Source of the DNA: Oligoflexus tunisiensis
GTDB lineage: Bacteria; Bdellovibrionota_B; Oligoflexia; Oligoflexales; Oligoflexaceae
Assembly (NCBI RefSeq): GCF_001748245.1
Contig: NZ_BDFO01000001.1
Span: 2,093,345 to 2,157,344, forward strand
Length of the DNA stretch: 64,000 bases
Direction of reading: 5' to 3'
A model generated the notes under the pieces. It did no database searches, was not told where the DNA came from, and saw nothing but the letters and a program-made list of their open reading frames with translations. Shown piece after piece: positions 9,626 to 17,446 of this stretch. How positions within the stretch are numbered: the stretch's first letter is position 1; every line of letters begins with the position of its first letter. Position numbers and translations under genes: made by a program.

Positions 9626-10279
9626 CTATTTCGGGGCAGCCGCCGAGGCATCTGCGGCTGTTTTTGTTGCGACCGGCTTCTTTTCCGCATATTTGAACAC
9701 CACGGCTACGCGCACCAGCGTTCCCGAGTCATCTTCAATCTTCAGCTCACGGTTTTCCGCTCGCGGCCCATGAGGCAGAGTTTCCGGAATAATGGGAAAT
9801 GTCGCTTCCCCCACCAGCAGATCATCACCCCAGAAGCCGAATTTCTTGCTGCGTTCAAACATTTCCACGCGACAAATGATGGACACACCCTCTTCAGCAA
9901 CCTTGAACTGCCGCATGGTTTCGGCCGCAATCTCGCGGATGAGGTCGCCTTTGAGCGCAAGGCTGAACAAGGGATTGGGTTTCTTGTCCGGCGTCCAGTT
10001 CTTCAGGCTTTTGATTTCAATTTGCGCAAATTCGCCGACCACGCGCTCGACCTTCAGGCGCTCGGCAAAGGGCTTTTTGACCTCCTCCTTGAGGATGGGG
10101 AGGGCATCGGCAGTCAGCCGGAAATAATAGCTGTTGAGGCCGCTGGGGTCCTGATTTCCCGCCCGCAGTGCCTTGACCGTCACGGTCAGATCCAGTTTAT
10201 CGTAGTCAATGAAGGCGTCATTGTCCTTGGCCCAGGCGGAGCCGGACAGCAGCAGCAGAATGAGAAGCCAGGTGTGCAT
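9626..10279 (-). CDS. Exported protein of unknown function
   Basis: A 217-residue protein with a clear Sec signal peptide (HTWLLILLLLSGSAWA, cut after AWA). The mature part is beta-rich with LTVTVKALRAG, a DPSGLNSYYFRL segment and a C-terminal RELKIEDDSGTLVRVAVVFKY strand, ending in an Ala/Lys-rich tail. The start at 10279 is chosen because AAGGG lies upstream and it places the signal peptide first; a longer frame begins at 10342. The gene converges with the acyl-CoA ligase, with one base between stops. No family recognised. Confidence 0.7.
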   Translation of the reverse strand: MHTWLLILLLLSGSAWAKDNDAFIDYDKLDLTVTVKALRAGNQDPSGLNSYYFRLTADALPILKEEVKKPFAERLKVERVVGEFAQIEIKSLKNWTPDKKPNPLFSLALKGDLIREIAAETMRQFKVAEEGVSIICRVEMFERSKKFGFWGDDLLVGEATFPIIPETLPHGPRAENRELKIEDDSGTLVRVAVVFKYAEKKPVATKTAADASAAAPK

Positions 10280-10443
10280 GATGAACCCTTTCGTCCTGGT
10301 CATTTTCGGCAGGCGGACGCCAGGTTTGAGTTTTGAATTCAACTTGCAGCTTGGAAATCTGACAAAGGGCAGGGGTTTATCCGCCGATTTTGAAGGCTCA
10401 TCCGGGCCTGGAGCCGGTGCCCGTGGGCTCGCGCAACGCGCTG

Positions 10444-10472
10444 TTGACAGGGCAGAAGTCCTGTCCTAGTCT
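10444..10472 (+). promoter_or_regulatory. Possible promoter for the RluA/methyltransferase/MazG cluster
   Basis: TTGACA at 10444-10449, a 17-base spacer, then TAGTCT at 10467-10472. It lies 47 bases before the RluA-like start, and no other gene reads in from upstream. The -35 is perfect; the -10 matches only the key first, second and last positions. Confidence 0.45.
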
Positions 10473-10518
10473 GCGTTGCTTGCAGGAACTTCATCCGCAT
10501 AATCGACGTGACGGACCT

Positions 10519-11232
10519 ATGGATTCATCCCTGACCATTCTCTTTCAAGATCATCATCTCGTGGCGGTGAGCAAACCAGCCCGTCTGCCCGTGGCTTCCG
10601 ATCACAGTGGTGATGCCACGCTTCTCGAAAGCGTGCGGGCGTGGAACGCGGAGCGCCAGGAGGCTGGAAAAAAAGGCTACTGCGTGCCCATTCACTTTCT
10701 CGATCGGCCCGTATCCGGTCTGGTGCTCTTTGGTCTCAGCAGCAAGGCCGCCGCGCGTTTGAATGAAATGTTCCGCAAACGTCAGCTCAACAAGATCTAT
10801 GTCGCCGTGGTCGAAGGCCAGCCGCGGGCATCGCGGGGACGCCTTGAGCATTATTTGGCCAAGGATAAAAGCAGCAACCTGACCCGCATCACCGGTCCCA
10901 AGGATCCGGAAGCCAAGCGCAGCGTGCTCGATTATGAGGTGATCGCCACCCAGGGGGAACGAAGCTGGATTCGTGTGAAGCCGGAAACCGGCCGCAGTCA
11001 TCAGATTCGCGTGCAGCTCGCCTCGCTTGGGACGCCGATCGTCGGGGATGCCAAGTACGGCTCCTCCATGAATTGGGAAGGCCGCATCGCCCTGCATGCC
11101 TTCTGTCTGGACCTGAAACATCCCGTGGGCGGCAAGCCGCTCATTCTGGAAGCCCCGCTGCCCGCATACTGGAATGAGATCTGGCCCGAACCATGGCCCT
11201 TGCAGAAAATGAGACAAGAACATGAACAATAA
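10519..11232 (+). CDS. RluA-family RNA pseudouridine synthase
   Basis: A 237-residue pseudouridine synthase that isomerises uridine in rRNA or tRNA. It has the order of conserved motifs: IDDHHLVAVSKPARLPV-like start, the catalytic Asp in HFLDRPVSG (usual HRLDRxTSG), NKIYVAVVEG, and RSHQIRVQLASLGTPIVGD. The S4 domain found in RluC/RluD is missing, so this is a short, single-domain RluA-type enzyme. The start at 10519 gives the normal N-terminus; the open frame extends 43 codons upstream without a family match. It overlaps the next gene by 11 bp. The target uridine cannot be deduced. Confidence 0.88.
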   Translation: MDSSLTILFQDHHLVAVSKPARLPVASDHSGDATLLESVRAWNAERQEAGKKGYCVPIHFLDRPVSGLVLFGLSSKAAARLNEMFRKRQLNKIYVAVVEGQPRASRGRLEHYLAKDKSSNLTRITGPKDPEAKRSVLDYEVIATQGERSWIRVKPETGRSHQIRVQLASLGTPIVGDAKYGSSMNWEGRIALHAFCLDLKHPVGGKPLILEAPLPAYWNEIWPEPWPLQKMRQEHEQ

Positions 11233-12247
11233 TCGTTTCAAACCGCAGCCCAAACCGTCCAAAGCCCCCAAAATGCAGACCACCACGCTCTGGGATTTTC
11301 CCTCGCAGCACTATGGTGAGGACATGCAAGGGGATGCGGACTATATCGGGGCCACGCCGTCCTATGTGATCTGGAACCTTCTCCACCGTTACACCAAACC
11401 CGGCGCGGTGGTGGTCGATCCCTTCTGCGGCAGCGGCACAACGCTGGACGTTTGCAAGGATCTGGACCGGCGCGGGATTGGTTTCGATATCGCCCCCTCA
11501 CGACCCGACGTCCGCAAAGCGGATGCCCGCCATATCCCTTTGGAGGATGCCAGCGCGGATTTTGTGTTTATCGACCCACCGTATTCCACGCATGTGAAAT
11601 ACTCCGGTGACAAGCAGTGCATCGGGGAACTCGATGCGCGCGGCGGCGGATATTATGAAGCGATGGAGGAGGTGATCGCGGACATCCACCGCGTGCTGAA
11701 ACCGGGTGCTTATTTTGCGCTCTATGTGTCCGATTCCCAAGCGAAAAACAAGCCCTTCTGTCCGATCGGCTTCGAACTCTTTCTGCGCATGAGCCGGCTC
11801 TTTGAGCCGGTCGACATCGTGTGCGTAACCCGGCACAACAAATCCCTGAAGCGCAATCACTGGCACACGTCAGCCATTGAAGGAAATTTCTTTCTGCGGG
11901 GCTTCAATTATCTTTTCATCGTCCGCAAGCGTCCCCTGGATACGGCGGAAACCCATAAGCATGAAGAGGCCGGGATGCTGTCGAAACTGTTTGAAGCGGC
12001 CGCAAAAGCCAGCCCGGGTGAGGTGGTGACTCCCGAGAAGTTTGGTCACCTTCTGGATGAGGAAAAGGAAAAGCTGCAGGAGCATCTCAGCAAAAAGCAG
12101 CAGAAAAAAATGAATCGCGCCCGTGCCCCGCAAAGACCTCAGACGGGTGCTCCACGCCTGCCTCAGGCGGCCCCCGGTCCGATCAAACCCAAAGCGCAGC
12201 CGGCGAAGAAGAAAGGTTTTCATGGACATCGCAAAACTGATCGCTGA
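11222..12247 (+). CDS. DNA or RNA methyltransferase with motif order I-IV (DPPY type)
   Basis: A 341-residue SAM-dependent methyltransferase. The SAM-binding motif I (VVDPFCGSGTTL) is at about residues 64-75, the acidic residue after it in GIGFDI, and the catalytic motif IV (IDPPYS) near 118. In beta-class DNA amino-methyltransferases DPPY comes first, so here the order is alpha/gamma-like or circularly permuted. The N-terminus (TTTLWDFPSQHYG) resembles a group of orphan DNA methylases. The last ~60 residues are very basic and Pro-rich. No restriction enzyme is nearby. The neighbours are an RNA pseudouridine synthase and a MazG-like enzyme, so an RNA target remains possible. Confidence 0.75.
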   Translation: MNNNRFKPQPKPSKAPKMQTTTLWDFPSQHYGEDMQGDADYIGATPSYVIWNLLHRYTKPGAVVVDPFCGSGTTLDVCKDLDRRGIGFDIAPSRPDVRKADARHIPLEDASADFVFIDPPYSTHVKYSGDKQCIGELDARGGGYYEAMEEVIADIHRVLKPGAYFALYVSDSQAKNKPFCPIGFELFLRMSRLFEPVDIVCVTRHNKSLKRNHWHTSAIEGNFFLRGFNYLFIVRKRPLDTAETHKHEEAGMLSKLFEAAAKASPGEVVTPEKFGHLLDEEKEKLQEHLSKKQQKKMNRARAPQRPQTGAPRLPQAAPGPIKPKAQPAKKKGFHGHRKTDR

Positions 12248-12566
12248 AATACGGCAGTTCTCGGACGAAAGGGATTGGCGTCAGTTCCATGATCCCAAAA
12301 ATCTGGCGGCCGCCGTGAGTGTGGAAGCCGCAGAGCTTTTGGAACTTTTCATGTGGCTCACGCCCGAGCAAAGCCGCCGTCTGGAGGGTGAGAAACTCCA
12401 GGCTGCGCGTGATGAAATCGGGGATGTCCTGATCTGTCTTTTGAATCTGGCGGATCAATTGGGCATCAATGCGGTGGAGGCTGCCCTGCAGAAAATGGAC
12501 AAGAACCGCGCGAAATATCCCGTGGACAAGGCCAGGGGACTCGCTAAAAAATATGATGAGCTTTAG
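12222..12566 (+). CDS. MazG-like nucleotide pyrophosphohydrolase
   Basis: A 114-residue all-alpha NTP pyrophosphatase of the MazG/dCTPase-like group (RS21-C6, XTP3TPA-like). The metal-binding pattern is EAAELLELFMW followed by ARDEIGDVLICLLNLAD, giving the E-x-x-E plus E-x-x-D arrangement. Members hydrolyse dCTP or modified nucleotides to monophosphates in house cleaning. It starts inside the end of the methyltransferase gene (26-bp overlap) with AAAGG before the ATG. Substrate is inferred from family only. Confidence 0.85.
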   Translation: MDIAKLIAEIRQFSDERDWRQFHDPKNLAAAVSVEAAELLELFMWLTPEQSRRLEGEKLQAARDEIGDVLICLLNLADQLGINAVEAALQKMDKNRAKYPVDKARGLAKKYDEL

Positions 12567-12581
12567 ACGAGTGCGTGGCGG

Positions 12582-13019
12582 TCATGAGGATTTCTTTTCC
12601 TTCAACGGGTCCTTTTCCAGAACCGCATACATCACCTTTTCAGCCGGGACGGTATGATAACCCAGCTTCTCCCAGATCGAAGCACTGATAAAACCATCGA
12701 TGATGCGAATGGTATGAGCGTTGGGCGGCAGGGCATCGATCAGAGTTTTGAGAATCCGCGACCCGATGCCGCGCTTGCGGTATTCCGGCCGAATCATCAC
12801 ATCGGAAAGCTGAAAGAGAAAGATATCATCCGAGATCACGCGCCCGAAGCCGATGAGCCGGCTTCCATCGAAGGCCGTGGCATAATGCGAGGTTTTTTCC
12901 AGCATCTTCTGCAGCGCAGGGATGGTGCGGCTGCCGTCTCGATTCCAACCGACGAGGTTATACATCTCAGCAAGTTGATCGAAGGGAACCGGTCCGTTCA
13001 ATAGGACTTTGATATCCAT
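12582..13019 (-). CDS. GNAT-family N-acetyltransferase
   Basis: A 145-residue acetyl-CoA-dependent acetyltransferase. The acetyl-CoA pyrophosphate-binding motif A is RKRGIGSRIL, near residue 81-90, preceded by the strand LSDVMIRPEY. The C-terminal SASIWEKLGYHTV is the usual motif B helix-strand. The family acts on many amines, so substrate is unknown. It sits 41 bp after the mevalonate kinase on the same strand and may be the last gene of that transcript, but nothing else links it to isoprenoids. It converges with the MazG-like gene. Confidence 0.85.
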   Translation of the reverse strand: MDIKVLLNGPVPFDQLAEMYNLVGWNRDGSRTIPALQKMLEKTSHYATAFDGSRLIGFGRVISDDIFLFQLSDVMIRPEYRKRGIGSRILKTLIDALPPNAHTIRIIDGFISASIWEKLGYHTVPAEKVMYAVLEKDPLKEKKSS

Positions 13020-13060
13020 ACGTCTGGCCTCTTTTCCGTAATCCCTCCATTGTAGCCCCG

Positions 13061-14035
13061 TCAGGATTCGATCGCCACGCGAAAAACGGAATGGTTGGGA
13101 AACGCGGCCTTCACGGCTTCCTGCTGGGCATCGGCCTGGGTCGGATCCAACAGTCCGAGGATCATGCCGCCCCCGCCGGCTCCGGTGGTTTTCACCCCCG
13201 GCAATCCAATCTTGCGGCAGGTCTTAATCATGGCCTCAAGGCTATCCGGGACCACGGAAGCCGCCCGCAGGAGGTCACCGCATTCATTCATCGCGGCCCC
13301 GACGGTGCTGACATCACCCTGCTGCAGGGCCCCATAAACCAGCCAGGACAGTTGATCGAAACTTTGCAGATGCCGTTCCCCCGCGCGCCCTTTGAAATAA
13401 GGCTCAGCCTGACGAATCATCGCCATGGTCGAGGCGCGGACACAGCTGTCGATCAAAAGGAATTCCCAGGATTTGTGCCCAGCGGGAACCTTCAACTGGA
13501 TCGGCAGAATGGATTGACTTCTGGCGAACAGGATACAGGCCTCGTAGGCGACGACCGCGGCATCCAAACCGGAGGGATTACCGTGAAAGCGTTTCTCCAG
13601 TTCATTGGCATAGGTGGCCAGCTGCGCGGGAGGCAGTTCATAGCCGAGGCTTGAGGTCAAAGCCCGCAGGCTGGCCACGCAAAGAGTTGCGGATGAACCG
13701 AGTCCGGCGCCGATCGGCAAAGCGTTATGACTTTTGGCACTGAGTGAAAACGGAGCGGAGCCCAGAAGTTCCATGGCATCGGACAGCACGCTGTTGACCC
13801 GTGGCGAGGCCTCATGACCGGCCATCGTCAAGTGAATTTGCTGCCGCTCCTGCCTTGGCAGTGGTGTCAGCGTCAAGTGCAGGCGCATCTGTTTGAGCGG
13901 CAGGGCCACCGCGTGCGTTCCGTAGACCACGGCATGTTCGCCCACGATAATGGCTTTTCCGCAGGCGCTCGCATGAGCTTCCACCGGCGCAGGACGGGTA
14001 TTCAAGGAAGACTTGGAATTAGGATGTTCACTCAC
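13061..14035 (-). CDS. mvk: Mevalonate kinase
   Basis: A 324-residue GHMP kinase that phosphorylates mevalonate with ATP, the first kinase step of the mevalonate pathway. N-terminal CGKAIIVGEHAVVYG is the mevalonate kinase signature; the ATP-binding GHMP motif is PIGAGLGSSAT at residues 107-117; the catalytic Asp lies in GNPSGLDAA near 158; and the C-terminal motif 3 is KTTGAGGGGMILGL. The first ~20 residues are a non-conserved extension. The gene is separated from mvaD by six bases and belongs to the same run of minus-strand genes. Confidence 0.93.
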   Translation of the reverse strand: MSEHPNSKSSLNTRPAPVEAHASACGKAIIVGEHAVVYGTHAVALPLKQMRLHLTLTPLPRQERQQIHLTMAGHEASPRVNSVLSDAMELLGSAPFSLSAKSHNALPIGAGLGSSATLCVASLRALTSSLGYELPPAQLATYANELEKRFHGNPSGLDAAVVAYEACILFARSQSILPIQLKVPAGHKSWEFLLIDSCVRASTMAMIRQAEPYFKGRAGERHLQSFDQLSWLVYGALQQGDVSTVGAAMNECGDLLRAASVVPDSLEAMIKTCRKIGLPGVKTTGAGGGGMILGLLDPTQADAQQEAVKAAFPNHSVFRVAIES

Positions 14036-14041
14036 GCTTTG

Positions 14042-15061
14042 TCACTCACTTTGAAAGTCCAAACGCGGACCGGCACCCACGCTGTCATGCAGCAGGCGAT
14101 CCGCGGCCATGCGTCTTTGCAACCAGAGTTTGAGACGCTCATGTTCGCCTGCCTCATGAATCACATGAATATTGGGACCGGCATCAATTGTGAAGTAGGC
14201 ATGGATTTCCCCCTGCTGCCGCGCCTGTCGCAGATCGGCGAGAAATTGCAGGGCTTCCTGATTCAAATAGTGGACGGGCTGGCTCGCGGTCATGATCACC
14301 GCATGCATCTCGAGGGCCTCCACTTCCAGCCAAAGACCCAGAGCCTGAATTTCACGATCCGCAACAGCCTGTTTCACAAGCTCCATGCGTTCCGGCAGAC
14401 CGCTGAGTCGCGGAATAAAAAGGGGGCTGCTCCAGGCGAGTTCATGCGCAGCCGTGGATCCCACCGCCTTTTGCTCCGAACTGAAGAGCACCACGGTATC
14501 CCGCAGGGCCCAATGCTCATCGGAAAAGAGCGAGGCATAGCGCTGGGAATCAGGATCCGGTCCGGCCTCCCATTGAACAAAACCCCCGAAGAGGGAACGG
14601 CATGCACTGCCGGAACCCAAACGGGACAGGTCGGCCAGCATCGTGCGATCAAAGCCGTGGCGCTCGAGATCATCCCAATTTTTGGAATCCGTCCAGGCCA
14701 TGAGCGAGGCCAGCGTTAAAGCTGCGAGTCCACTGGCGCTGCTGGCAATGCCGGCGCCCATGGGAAAACTGTTGGTGGAAGTGATCTGCAGTTTCTGCGT
14801 GAAACCAAAGCGCAGGGCGAGACGATCGAGATGCACAAAGGTCTTGCCCAGCTGCTTGTCATTGCGGGTATACATCCGATCCCCGAGACGCAGACTGTGA
14901 TCGTCCCCCTGATACCGGCGGGCTGAGGTTCGGGTGGCCAATTGATTGAGTGTCATCGAAAGCGAGTCATTCGCCGGCCACTGCGGAGCGTTCGGACGTT
15001 TGCCCCAGTATTTGATAAAGGCGATATTGCTGGGGACCGTGGCGCTGTAATTGGCATTCAT
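14042..15061 (-). CDS. mvaD: Diphosphomevalonate decarboxylase
   Basis: A 339-residue GHMP-fold enzyme that converts mevalonate 5-diphosphate to isopentenyl diphosphate with ATP use and CO2 release. The N-terminal SNIAFIKYWGKR is diagnostic. The ATP motif PMGAGIASSASGLAAL is near residues 99-114, the SRLGSGSACRSLFGGFV signature near 150, and the catalytic Asp is in FTIDAGPNIHV near 293. The start overlaps the stop of the phosphomevalonate kinase gene as ATGA. Length is normal. The motifs separate it from phosphomevalonate decarboxylases only weakly, but a phosphomevalonate kinase gene is present, so the classical route is favoured. Confidence 0.93.
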   Translation of the reverse strand: MNANYSATVPSNIAFIKYWGKRPNAPQWPANDSLSMTLNQLATRTSARRYQGDDHSLRLGDRMYTRNDKQLGKTFVHLDRLALRFGFTQKLQITSTNSFPMGAGIASSASGLAALTLASLMAWTDSKNWDDLERHGFDRTMLADLSRLGSGSACRSLFGGFVQWEAGPDPDSQRYASLFSDEHWALRDTVVLFSSEQKAVGSTAAHELAWSSPLFIPRLSGLPERMELVKQAVADREIQALGLWLEVEALEMHAVIMTASQPVHYLNQEALQFLADLRQARQQGEIHAYFTIDAGPNIHVIHEAGEHERLKLWLQRRMAADRLLHDSVGAGPRLDFQSE

Positions 15062-16065
15062 AATGATGTCCCGGAATAAAGGCTGGCGCCGTGTTCAGCC
15101 GGATGCACGGGCAATCGATACCAGCCTTCCCGAGCCAGGCCTTCGGCAGCCATCTGTGTTTGTTCCCTGGTGCCGATCAGCAGGATGGCGTCCTCACCTC
15201 CTGCTCCTGTGGTCTTGGCGGTCCAGGTTTGATCAAAACCTGGACATTGTTCCAAACTGCGAAACAGTTCCGTGGGAAAATAAGGGAGAGACTCAAAGAG
15301 GTGCCGCTGAGCGGCAATATCCTGGCAAAGCTGGGGCAGGGCCTCGCCTTCGTTTTGCCAGAGCTGCAGCCAGCTTTTGATCACACGATTGGAGGCTTCG
15401 TAATAGTCCCGTTGCCGCCCGCTCTCTTCCAAGGCCGTGCGCACACTGCCGCCGACTTTTTGCGTCGGGGCTCCCGCACCGCCCACAAAAACCTGCAGAT
15501 AGGGAGAGAGAGGAGCAGGATCCAATGTCCTGAGTGCAGAGCCAGGCCAGTTCTGGTAATCAGGTGTCCAAAGAATGACCCCGCCGAGCGCCTGGGTGAG
15601 CACATCATAACCGGAAGCAAAGGACTGCTGCACACGCTGCATGCGAAAGGCCAGCGCCGCCGCTTCCAGGCGGATGTTATCCGGGATGCTGGAAAAGCCC
15701 TGTGACAGAGCCGCTGCAGCCAGCAGCACGCCCAGGCGCAGCGCTGTGGAGCTGCCGAGCCCGAAGCGAACATCGAGTTCCGACTGAATCTCGCAGCGGA
15801 CATGCGGCAATGCAAAATGATGCTGAGCAAAGTCAGCCACCTGAAGGAGAGGTTCCGCCGCGATGTCCTGGGCATCCGCCTGTTCCAGAGTGCGCGCCTC
15901 AGGCCAAATATCCGAGATCAGGTGCCAGCCGCCGCTTGAACTGAGGGTGAGGGACACAGTCAAATACCTGTCCACGGCCAAACTGAGTGCGGGATGACCC
16001 TCCAGCACTGCGTATTCGCCGGTCAAAAGTATTTTACCTGGCACTCGAACCGTCACGCTTCTCAA
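15058..16065 (-). CDS. mvaK2: Phosphomevalonate kinase
   Basis: A 335-residue GHMP kinase making mevalonate diphosphate from mevalonate 5-phosphate. It has PGKILLTGEYAVLEGHPAL at the N-terminus, the ATP motif FGLGSSTALRLG near residue 112, SGYDVLTQALGGVILW in the middle, and TTGAGGEDAILL near the C-terminus, the pattern of bacterial phosphomevalonate kinases. The start is a TTG that overlaps the mvaA stop (TTGA), with AGGGAG about 11 bases upstream, so translation is likely coupled to mvaA. This unusual start codon and long spacing may reduce expression. Confidence 0.88.
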   Translation of the reverse strand: MRSVTVRVPGKILLTGEYAVLEGHPALSLAVDRYLTVSLTLSSSGGWHLISDIWPEARTLEQADAQDIAAEPLLQVADFAQHHFALPHVRCEIQSELDVRFGLGSSTALRLGVLLAAAALSQGFSSIPDNIRLEAAALAFRMQRVQQSFASGYDVLTQALGGVILWTPDYQNWPGSALRTLDPAPLSPYLQVFVGGAGAPTQKVGGSVRTALEESGRQRDYYEASNRVIKSWLQLWQNEGEALPQLCQDIAAQRHLFESLPYFPTELFRSLEQCPGFDQTWTAKTTGAGGEDAILLIGTREQTQMAAEGLAREGWYRLPVHPAEHGASLYSGTSL

Positions 16066-17303
16066 TGGCGCTGGGCTCCCTTTTGCTGGGCCAAACGCAG
16101 ATTGCTTTCATGCAGACTCATGTGGCCGCGTTGAATACCTTCTGAAGCCAATGCACGCAGAGCGGAAAGATTTTGGGCCAGACCCACAGCGACCACGATT
16201 TCCGCGAGGCCCTGGGCGTTCGGCGAACCCAAAATTTTCAAAGCCGCCTGGGAAGTGGGATGCAGTGTGGTCACGCCCCCGACCGTTCCCAAGGCCATCG
16301 GCAATTCAATGTCGCCTTCCAGATCGCCGTCACTATTTTTCCACCAGCGGGTCATCGGTTGATAGACACCGGTGCGGCAGGAGTAGGCATGCGCGCCGGC
16401 TTCCACCGCGCGCCAGTCATTGCCGGTCGCGATCACAACGGGATCGATGCCGTTCATGACGCCTTTATTATGCGTGGTCGCCCGATACACATCATGGGCT
16501 GCGAAAAGATAAGCCTGTTCAATACGCTCGACCACTTCCGCGCCGTTGAATTCGCGATTCGACAGGGCTTCCTTGGGAACTTTGCAGTGCGCGCGGGCGA
16601 TGCGTTTGTCGCAGAGATTGGTGAGAATCCTGAGACCCACCTCGCAGGGTAAAAGTTCCTGCATGCGTTTGCCAAGACGCTCGCACATCGTATTGATCAT
16701 GTTCGCACCCATGGCATCACGGGTGTCGATGTCCACATAGAGAACGAGGGATTTCAGGGCTTCAATATAGCGCCAGGAAATATTCTGAGCGCCTCCACCA
16801 CGCGCCAGAAGACGGTGATGACCTTCGTTAGCATAAGTGATCAGATTCTGGCGTTCGGCGCTCAGAATGCTCTCATAGTCACAGCTCTCGCGCAGGAAGA
16901 CCTGAACCTGGCCGGTGCCGACGGGTGCGGTGCTGCTGGTTTGAAAGCCACCGCCGGCTCGCGCGAGCTTGGCGCCGTGACTGGCCGCCGCCACCACGCT
17001 GGATTCCTCGACCGCCATGGGCACGAGAACGTCCTGGCCGTTGATCAGAAAGTTCGTGGCAATCCCCAGCGGCATGGCAAAGGTGCCGACGCCATTCTCG
17101 ATAAAGACATCCACCAGCTCCGCCGATAGAGTGCCAAAATCTCCAAGCTGATGCGTATGCCCCCGATCCAGGCGCCCCATGCCCATCACGATTTCTCGTC
17201 GCTGGCCGATAGGGAGTTCATAAAAACCTGGCAAACGGGAGGAAACTGGGGTCTGGGCCGTTTGGTAGCGATTCTGAAACAGATTGCGATTTTCACCGGT
17301 CAT
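16062..17303 (-). CDS. mvaA: Hydroxymethylglutaryl-CoA reductase, class II
   Basis: A 413-residue HMG-CoA reductase that makes mevalonate, the committed step of the pathway. Class II features are the N-terminal RLPGFYELPIGQRR, ENGVGTFAMPLGIA near residue 69 and lack of a membrane anchor. Catalytic candidates are Glu in VEESS, Asp in RDAMGAN, Lys in HNKGVMNGID, and His in QRGHMSLHESN near the C-terminus. The cofactor (NADH or NADPH) cannot be told by eye. The gene lies 143 bp after fni and overlaps mvaK2. It is unlikely to be a degradative enzyme, because the full biosynthetic kinase/decarboxylase set follows. Confidence 0.95.
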   Translation of the reverse strand: MTGENRNLFQNRYQTAQTPVSSRLPGFYELPIGQRREIVMGMGRLDRGHTHQLGDFGTLSAELVDVFIENGVGTFAMPLGIATNFLINGQDVLVPMAVEESSVVAAASHGAKLARAGGGFQTSSTAPVGTGQVQVFLRESCDYESILSAERQNLITYANEGHHRLLARGGGAQNISWRYIEALKSLVLYVDIDTRDAMGANMINTMCERLGKRMQELLPCEVGLRILTNLCDKRIARAHCKVPKEALSNREFNGAEVVERIEQAYLFAAHDVYRATTHNKGVMNGIDPVVIATGNDWRAVEAGAHAYSCRTGVYQPMTRWWKNSDGDLEGDIELPMALGTVGGVTTLHPTSQAALKILGSPNAQGLAEIVVAVGLAQNLSALRALASEGIQRGHMSLHESNLRLAQQKGAQRH

Positions 17304-17446
17304 GGTTTCATTTCCACTGGAAGGTCAGAGTCAGCTGCCTGATACAGAGCGTCCTCAGCATGCCTGAAAGCCAAGCGCAGTTCAAGTTTTCTTGAACCGT
17401 ACCTGACATCCTGGAATTGTTGCGTCCAGCCCTTGATTACGAGGAC

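Noticed and set aside
7846..9690. Antisense frame of 614 codons opposite the acyl-CoA ligase
   Set aside because: The plus strand has all AMP-ligase motifs; the minus frame is a shadow.
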